Positions 6,899 to 11,195 of a stretch of 11,195 nt of DNA are shown one piece after another. Source of the stretch: Streptomyces lilacinus. GTDB lineage: Bacteria > Actinomycetota > Actinomycetes > Streptomycetales > Streptomycetaceae. The notes under the pieces are model-generated. The model was given only the letters and a program-made list of their open reading frames with translations. It searched no databases and was not told the origin of the DNA. The stretch covers positions 21,264-32,458 of the forward strand of contig KL569401.1 of NCBI GenBank assembly GCA_000715685.1, read 5' to 3'. The translations under genes and the position numbers were made by a program. Positions within the stretch are counted from its first letter, which is position 1; the number at the start of each line of letters is the position of its first letter.

Positions 6899-7603
6899 AT
6901 GACCAGCAGCATCCCCGCTGTCGACACGCGCTCGGCGGTCCCGGCCCTGCAGGCGGTCCTGCTCGACATGGACGGCACCCTGGTCGACACCGAAGGCTTC
7001 TGGTGGGAAGTCGAGGTCGCCGTCTTCGAGGAGCTGGGCCACCAGCTGCTCGAGGAGTGGCGCGAGGTGGTCGTCGGCGGCCCGATGACCCGCAGCGCCT
7101 CCTTCCTGATCAAGGCGACGGGCGCGAAGATCGCCCTGGCCGAGCTGACCGCGCTGCTGAACAGCCGCTTCTCCCAGATGATCGGCGGCGGCGTGCCGCT
7201 GATGCCGGGCGCCCGGCGGCTGCTCGCGGAACTCGCCGCCCACCGGGTGCCGACCGCCCTGGTCTCCGCCTCGCACCGGCACATCATCGACCGGGTGCTG
7301 CACAGCCTGGGCCCGGAGCACTTCACGCTGACCGTCGCCGGCGACGAGATCGCCCGCACCAAGCCGCACCCCGACCCGTACCTGCTGGCCGCCGCCCGGC
7401 TCGGAGTGGACCCGGCGGCGTGCGCGGTGGTCGAGGACACGCTGACCGGCGTCACCGCCGCGGAGGCGGCCGGCTGCCGGGTGGTGGCGGTGCCGTCGGT
7501 GGCACCGATCCCGGCCGCGGCGGGGCGTACGGTCGTCGGCTCCCTCGAAGAAGTCGATCTCTCTTTTCTCCGGGGCTTGATCACCGGGTTCTCCGGCGTC
7601 TGA
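6899..7603 (+). CDS. HAD-superfamily phosphatase
   Basis: A 234-residue cytoplasmic hydrolase of the haloacid dehalogenase superfamily, closest in appearance to the beta-phosphoglucomutase/phosphoglycolate phosphatase-like subfamily with a small helical cap. Motif I is LLDMDGTLVDTE (nucleophile Asp23, acid/base Asp25). Motif II is ALVSAS (Ser123 region), motif III is ARTKPHPDPYL (Lys155), and motif IV is VVEDTLTGV (Glu179-Asp180, Mg2+ binding). All catalytic positions are present, so it should be an active phosphatase or phosphomutase on a small phosphorylated metabolite. The substrate cannot be read from sequence. ATG 6899 is preceded by AGGAGG (6886-6891) with 7-nt spacing; an in-frame upstream GTG at 6860 would place this site inside the gene. 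It lies 157 bp after parJ behind its own structured leader, so it is likely transcribed separately. Confidence 0.9.
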   Translation: MTSSIPAVDTRSAVPALQAVLLDMDGTLVDTEGFWWEVEVAVFEELGHQLLEEWREVVVGGPMTRSASFLIKATGAKIALAELTALLNSRFSQMIGGGVPLMPGARRLLAELAAHRVPTALVSASHRHIIDRVLHSLGPEHFTLTVAGDEIARTKPHPDPYLLAAARLGVDPAACAVVEDTLTGVTAAEAAGCRVVAVPSVAPIPAAAGRTVVGSLEEVDLSFLRGLITGFSGV

Positions 7604-7947
7604 TCATCGGGAAGCCGGGTAAAGGAACTCTCGGCGTTTGAACGATTGTTTTCCGTGACGAATGCGCTGGCCGAATTCCCGCGGCCGAGGAGAGCACCAC
7701 GGAAGTGACGTTCGTCACCGGCGGAAAGCCTCGCGCGGCGGCTTGCGCACCCCCGAAGGGGGTGTTCGGGGAGCGGAAGCGCACCCTTGTGTCCCGATTG
7801 ATCACCCACCGCCGGAATCGTTCCGGCGTCCGAATATCGGACATCCCTCCGGCGTTATCAGTGCGTGATATTGCATCAACTTCGCCGTGTTCCGGTTGCC
7901 CTGGCCATGCGCACTAATCTTTTCGCGAGAACTTCACGGCTGCCCGT
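7604..7947. other. Intergenic region rich in dyads, no gene seen
   Basis: No convincing gene, tRNA or riboswitch was found between the HAD stop and the promoter of the next gene. Short open frames on both strands lack good ribosome binding sites and recognisable domains. The stretch holds a row of inverted repeats: GTGACG-TT-CGTCAC (7705-7718), AAGCC-N9-GGCTT (7726-7744), CACCCCC-GAA-GGGGGTG (7748-7764), CGCCGGAA-TCG-TTCCGGCG (7810-7828), GTCCGA-ATA-TCGGAC (7828-7842) and TATCA-N5-TGATA (7856-7870). A TAATCT -10-like hexamer is at 7915-7920. The part from 7790 onward is clearly richer in A/T than the genes. Confidence 0.6.
7748..7764 (+). terminator. Hairpin, likely terminator of the HAD gene
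   Basis: CACCCCC (7748-7754) pairs perfectly with GGGGGTG (7758-7764) around a GAA loop, about 145 nt after the HAD stop. Two T's follow. It is the most terminator-like structure in the gap. GCGCACCC occurs again at 7779-7786 and could pair with the same GGGTG, giving an alternative fold. Confidence 0.45.
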
Positions 7948-7976
7948 ATGACCCGCACACCGGGTATCGGTAGGGT
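7948..7976 (+). promoter_or_regulatory. Vegetative-type promoter of the first solute-binding protein gene, with an operator-like dyad
   Basis: ATGACC (7948-7953), one mismatch from TTGACC, is followed after 17 nt by TAGGGT (7971-7976), which matches the HrdB -10 consensus TAGRRT of Streptomyces. Transcription would start near 7983, giving a leader of about 30 nt before ATG 8014. Within the spacer lies a dyad ACCCG-N5-CGGGT (7951-7965), well placed for a repressor. Spacing and hexamers are good; use in vivo is inferred. Confidence 0.6.
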
Positions 7977-8013
7977 CCGGGCACCGATCGCACCACAGGG
8001 AGAACCCCACACA

Positions 8014-9609
8014 ATGAACCGCAAGACGTTGGTCCTGCCGACCGTGGCAGGCCTGCTGGCCCCCGTGCTCGTCGCCTGTGGCGGGAGCGGTGGAGCCGGC
8101 AAGGACAACGCCATCGTCATCGGGACGACCGACCGGTTCGAGGAGACCACCGACGCGCCCGCGCCCTTCGACCCGGCCGCCGCGTACGACATCGGTGCCT
8201 GGAACGTGCTCCACAGCACCTTCCAGACGCTGCTGCGCCTGCCCCGCTCCGGCACCGCGCCGGTCGCCGACGCGGCCGAGAAGTGCACCTTCGGGGACCG
8301 CAACAACGAGCAGTTCCGCTGCACCCTGCGCCAGGGCCTGAAATTCTCCAACGGCCACGCGCTCACCGCCGAGGACGTCAAGTTCTCCATCGACCGCGCC
8401 CGGACCATCAACTTCGAGAACGGTCCGGTCTCGCTGCTCAACAACATCGCCGAGGTCGAGACGCCCAGCGAGCGCGAGGTGGTCTTCCACCTCAAGACGC
8501 CGGACGCCACCTTCCCGCAGAAGATAGCCACCCCGGCGGCCGCCATCGTCGACAGCGAGTCCTATTCCAAGGACAAGCTGGACAACGGCTTCAAGACCGT
8601 CGGTTCCGGTCCGTACACCCTCAAGACCGAGCAGAAGGACGGCCGCGTCGTCAAGGCCTTCCTGAGCAAGAACCCGGACTACAAGGGCCCGATCAAGCCG
8701 CAGAACGACTCGGTCGAGATGCGCTTCTACGACGACTCCAAGTCGATGGAGAAGGCGCTGAAGTCCGGCGAGATCGACATCATGAACCGCGCCCTGCTGC
8801 CCGAGCAGATCAGCCGGCTGCGCGCGGCGAACGGCAAGGGCGTCCGGCTGCTGGAGTCGCCCGGCCAGGAGATCAGCTACCTCGCCTTCAACACCGAGGA
8901 CTCCTCGGTGAAGACCAAGGCCGTGCGCCAGGCGATGGCCCAGGTGATCGACCGTCAGTCGCTCACCCGCGACGACTACGACCGCACCAGCGAGCCGCTG
9001 TACTCCCTGGTCCCCACCGGCGTCGCCGGCCACCAGAACTCCTTCTCCAACAAGTACGGCGAGCCCAACGTGGAGAAGGCGCGGGCCATCCTGCGCGGTG
9101 CCGGTGTGGGCTCGGCGGTGCCGCTGGTCCTCACCTACACCACCGACCACTACGGCGAGAACACCGAGAAGTCGTTCAAGACCCTGCAGAAGCAGCTCAA
9201 CGGCAGCGGTCTCTTCGACGTCAAGCTCCAGGGCGTGAAGTGGGCGGACTTCCGCCCCGAGGCCGCCAAGGGCAAGTACGCCGTCTACGGCATGGGCTGG
9301 TTCCCCGACTTCCCGGACCCGGACAACTTCGTGGCACCGTTCGTCGGCAAGGACAACTTCCTCGGGTCCCCCTACAAGAACCCGAAGATCATCAACGACC
9401 TGATCCCGCAGTCCCGGCTGTCCTCGCAGCGGGACGCGGCCGCCCGGTTCTTCCAGCAGGCCCAGGACATCGTCGCCGACGACGTCCCGGTGCTCCCGCT
9501 GTGGCAGGGCAAGCAGTACGTGGCCGTACGGGAGAAGGTCACCGGGGCGGAGTGGGCGCTCAACGCCTCCTCCGAGCTGCAGCCGTGGGAGCTCGGCCGC
9601 GGCGTGTAG
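8014..9609 (+). CDS. ABC transporter solute-binding lipoprotein, family 5 (peptide/oligopeptide type)
   Basis: A 531-residue extracellular lipoprotein of the SBP_bac_5 family, which captures oligopeptides, nickel or other small ligands for an ABC importer. The N-terminus MNRKTLVLPTVAGLLAPVLVAC has a basic start, a hydrophobic core and a lipobox LVAC with Cys22 as the acylated residue. Family features are the early FDPAAAYDIGAWNVLHSTFQTLLR region, LRQGLKFSNGHALTAEDVKFSIDRA (the usual 'LR.G.KF.DG..LTA.DV.FS..R' signature), VGSGPYTL, YLAFNT, the RQAMAQVIDR helix and PDFPDPDNFVAPF near the C-terminus. ATG 8014 follows AGGGAGAA (7997-8004) and gives a correct signal peptide; an in-frame extension to 7948 would run through the promoter. 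No permease or ATPase gene is nearby in the window. The ligand is not predictable, though peptides are most likely. Confidence 0.93.
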   Translation: MNRKTLVLPTVAGLLAPVLVACGGSGGAGKDNAIVIGTTDRFEETTDAPAPFDPAAAYDIGAWNVLHSTFQTLLRLPRSGTAPVADAAEKCTFGDRNNEQFRCTLRQGLKFSNGHALTAEDVKFSIDRARTINFENGPVSLLNNIAEVETPSEREVVFHLKTPDATFPQKIATPAAAIVDSESYSKDKLDNGFKTVGSGPYTLKTEQKDGRVVKAFLSKNPDYKGPIKPQNDSVEMRFYDDSKSMEKALKSGEIDIMNRALLPEQISRLRAANGKGVRLLESPGQEISYLAFNTEDSSVKTKAVRQAMAQVIDRQSLTRDDYDRTSEPLYSLVPTGVAGHQNSFSNKYGEPNVEKARAILRGAGVGSAVPLVLTYTTDHYGENTEKSFKTLQKQLNGSGLFDVKLQGVKWADFRPEAAKGKYAVYGMGWFPDFPDPDNFVAPFVGKDNFLGSPYKNPKIINDLIPQSRLSSQRDAAARFFQQAQDIVADDVPVLPLWQGKQYVAVREKVTGAEWALNASSELQPWELGRGV

Positions 9610-9710
9610 CCCGCAGCAGTACCGGCACCAACCAGAGCAACAACAGAACGACCAGCTCCACCAGGAACGCTCGACAGCTCAAGACGGTCTCTTCAGCGAA
9701 ACAGAACTGT
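9610..9710 (+). other. AC-rich, T-poor spacer between the two binding-protein genes
   Basis: About 100 nt rich in C and A (CAACAACAG, ACCAGCTCCACCAGG), with little T and no evident stem-loop. No terminator hairpin is visible, so the two genes may be cotranscribed. The unstructured, C-rich and G-poor composition also resembles a Rho loading region. No gene is present. Confidence 0.35.
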
Positions 9711-9723
9711 GAGGAACGTGCAC

Positions 9724-11179
9724 GTGAGGAAACGTGACCAGTGGCTCGCCGCCCCGCTCGGCGCGGGGCTTGCCGCCGCCCTGCTCAGCGGGTGCGGATC
9801 GGACGACGGCACGGCGGCCGGCACCGGGGAGTCGGTGGTCATGGGGATGTCGGACGAGGTGCGCGCCACCGACCCGGCATCCGGCTACGACCCCGGTTCC
9901 TGGGTTGTCTTCAACAACGTCTTCCAGTCCCTGATGAGCTTCCCCAAGGGCAGCACCACGCCCCAGCCGGAAGCCGCGAAGAGCTGCAAGTTCAAGAACG
10001 AGGGCAGCACCGTCTACGAGTGCACCCTCCAGGACGGGCTGAAGTTCAGCAACGGCCACGACCTCACCTCCGAGGACGTCGCCTTCTCCTTCCGCCGCAC
10101 GCTGAAGATCAACGACAAGGACGGTCCGGCGGCCACGATGCTCTCCTCCATCGGGGACATCAAGACGCCGGACAAGTCGACGGTCGTCTTCGAGCTCAAG
10201 CGCCCCGACGCGACCTTCCCGCAGAAGATCGCCTCCGGTGCCGGCTCGATCGTGGACCACACGGAGTACCCGGCGGACAAGCTCCGCACGGACGGCAAGG
10301 CCGTCGGCTCCGGTGTCTACAAGCTGGACTCCTACAGCAAGTCCAAGGCCGTCTTCAAGGTCAACGGCTCCTACAAGGGCCCTGCCACCGTGCAGAACAA
10401 GGGCATCACGCTCAAGCTCTTCCACGGTGACCAGGCCGCCCTGAAGTCCGCCGTGCAGAACGGCGACGTGGACCTCGCCTACCGAGGCCTGGCCATGAAG
10501 GACATCGCCGACCTCGAGGGCTCCAGCGGCGCCAAGGGCGCCCTGCAGGTCGTCGAGGGCAACAGTGCGGAGGTCCAGCACCTGGTCTTCAACACCAAGG
10601 ACACCGCGGTCGGCAAGGTCGGCGTGCGCAAGGCCATCGCCTACCTCATCGACCGCAGCGCCCTGGTCCGCGACGTCTACAAGCGCACCGCCGAGCCGCT
10701 GTACTCGGTCGTCCCCAGCGGCATCACGGGCCACAAGACGCCGTTCTTCGACGTCTACGGCGACCGCCCGCAGCCCGACAAGGCCAAGGCGGCCCTGGCC
10801 TCGGCCGGCGTCACCGGCAAGGTCAAGCTCACCCTGTGGGCCACCCCGGTCCGTTACGGCCCGGCCACCGTCGCCGAGTTCAAGGAAATAGCGAACCAGC
10901 TCAACGCCAGCGGTCTCTTCGAGGCCGACGTCCAGAGCGTCCCGCTGGAGGAGTACGAGCAGGGCATCGCGGCCGGCAAGTACGCCGTCTACGTCAAGGG
11001 CTGGGTCCCCGACTACCCGGACCCCGACAACTTCACCGCGCCGTTCTTCGGCCAGGACAACGTCCTCAACAACAGCTACCAGTCGAAGGAGATCGCCGCG
11101 ATCCTGCCGGCGACCGCCGCCCAGGGCAGCCGCCCGTCGACCGTGAGCGACTTCGCCAAGCTGCAGAACACCATCGCCC
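9724..11179 (+). CDS. Second family-5 solute-binding lipoprotein, 3' end missing at the contig edge
   Basis: A paralogue of the preceding gene. The signal peptide RKRDQWLAAPLGAGLAAALLSGC carries a lipobox LSGC. The family signature LQDGLKFSNGHDLTSEDVAFSFRRT, VGSGVYKL, HLVFNTKD, RKAIAYLIDR and PDYPDPDNFTAPFFGQDN all align in order with the first protein. Segments such as PDATFPQKIA and QLNASGLFEA are nearly identical, indicating tandem duplication. Of the three in-frame GTG codons (9709, 9718, 9724), 9724 is preferred because GAGGAA (9711-9716) lies 7 nt upstream. The frame appears to stop at TAA 11185-11187, but that codon lies in adapter-like sequence (11180-11194). Compared with its paralogue, about 45 C-terminal residues are missing. 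The true gene continues beyond the window and is not a natural pseudogene. Confidence 0.9.
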
Positions 11180-11194
11180 GTGTATAAGAGACAG
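11180..11194 (+). other. Nextera/Tn5 mosaic-end adapter remnant (non-native sequence)
   Basis: GTGTATAAGAGACAG is identical to the last 15 bases of the Tn5 mosaic end used in tagmentation libraries (AGATGTGTATAAGAGACAG). It lies one base from the end of the window, in DNA that is otherwise very GC-rich. A chance 15-base match at this exact place is very unlikely. It creates the false codons GTA TAA at the end of the second binding-protein frame. Confidence 0.9.
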
Positions 11195-11195
11195 G

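Noticed and set aside
7581..7844. Small minus-strand frame (87 codons) in the HAD downstream gap
   Set aside because: Runs through several hairpins, overlaps the HAD end, and its Arg-rich translation shows no recognisable domain.
7604..8013. tRNA, riboswitch or CRISPR in the 410-bp gap
   Set aside because: No cloverleaf with T-loop GTTCRA-type sequence, no known riboswitch core and no regularly spaced direct repeats were seen.
9709..9723. Start of the second binding protein at GTG 9709
   Set aside because: No ribosome binding site is visible at proper distance, while GAGGAA at 9711-9716 fits GTG 9724. The difference is five residues and does not affect the signal peptide call.
11160..11195. 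Natural Tn5-like transposon end at the window edge
   Set aside because: Only a partial 19-bp synthetic mosaic end is present, with no transposase or target duplication. The mosaic end is an engineered hybrid, so a library adapter is the simpler explanation.

Overview
The window is high-GC actinobacterial DNA, almost certainly Streptomyces or a close relative. Third codon positions are nearly all G/C, several starts are GTG, ribosome binding sites are strong and purine-rich, and the gene order is the Streptomyces glycerol (gyl) operon. All recognisable genes lie on the + strand.

Layout: (1) 1-64 is the last 21 codons of a gene that by position is the IclR-type regulator gylR, followed by a hairpin terminator. 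(2) 109-417 is a long regulatory leader with several dyads. (3) 418-4381 is the glycerol operon: glpF (uptake facilitator), glpK (kinase) and glpD (glycerol-3-phosphate dehydrogenase). It is tightly packed and closed by a 16-bp perfect terminator stem. Together the three products bring in glycerol, phosphorylate it and oxidise it to dihydroxyacetone phosphate. (4) 4495-5532 encodes a membrane-anchored or secreted protein resembling family-18 glycoside hydrolases, with a degenerate active-site motif. (5) 5677-6741 encodes a PAC2-family protein, probable ParJ, which acts on ParA polymerisation in Streptomyces chromosome segregation. (6) 6899-7603 encodes a HAD-superfamily phosphatase behind a strongly structured leader. 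(7) 7604-8013 is a 410-bp intergenic region full of dyads that ends in a good vegetative promoter. (8) 8014-9609 and 9724 to the end are two tandem paralogous family-5 (oligopeptide-type) solute-binding lipoproteins. No permease or ATPase gene is inside the window.

The right edge is not native sequence. Bases 11180-11194 match 15 bases of the Nextera/Tn5 mosaic-end adapter. The apparent stop codon of the second binding protein lies inside that adapter, so the gene is truncated at a contig end, not genuinely short.

I found no clear previously undescribed system. The most useful leads are the adapter-made stop, the structured HAD leader, the dyad-rich 7.7-7.9 kb intergenic region, the operator-like dyads before glpF and the first binding-protein gene, and the unusual GH18-like protein with a possibly occluded ribosome binding site.
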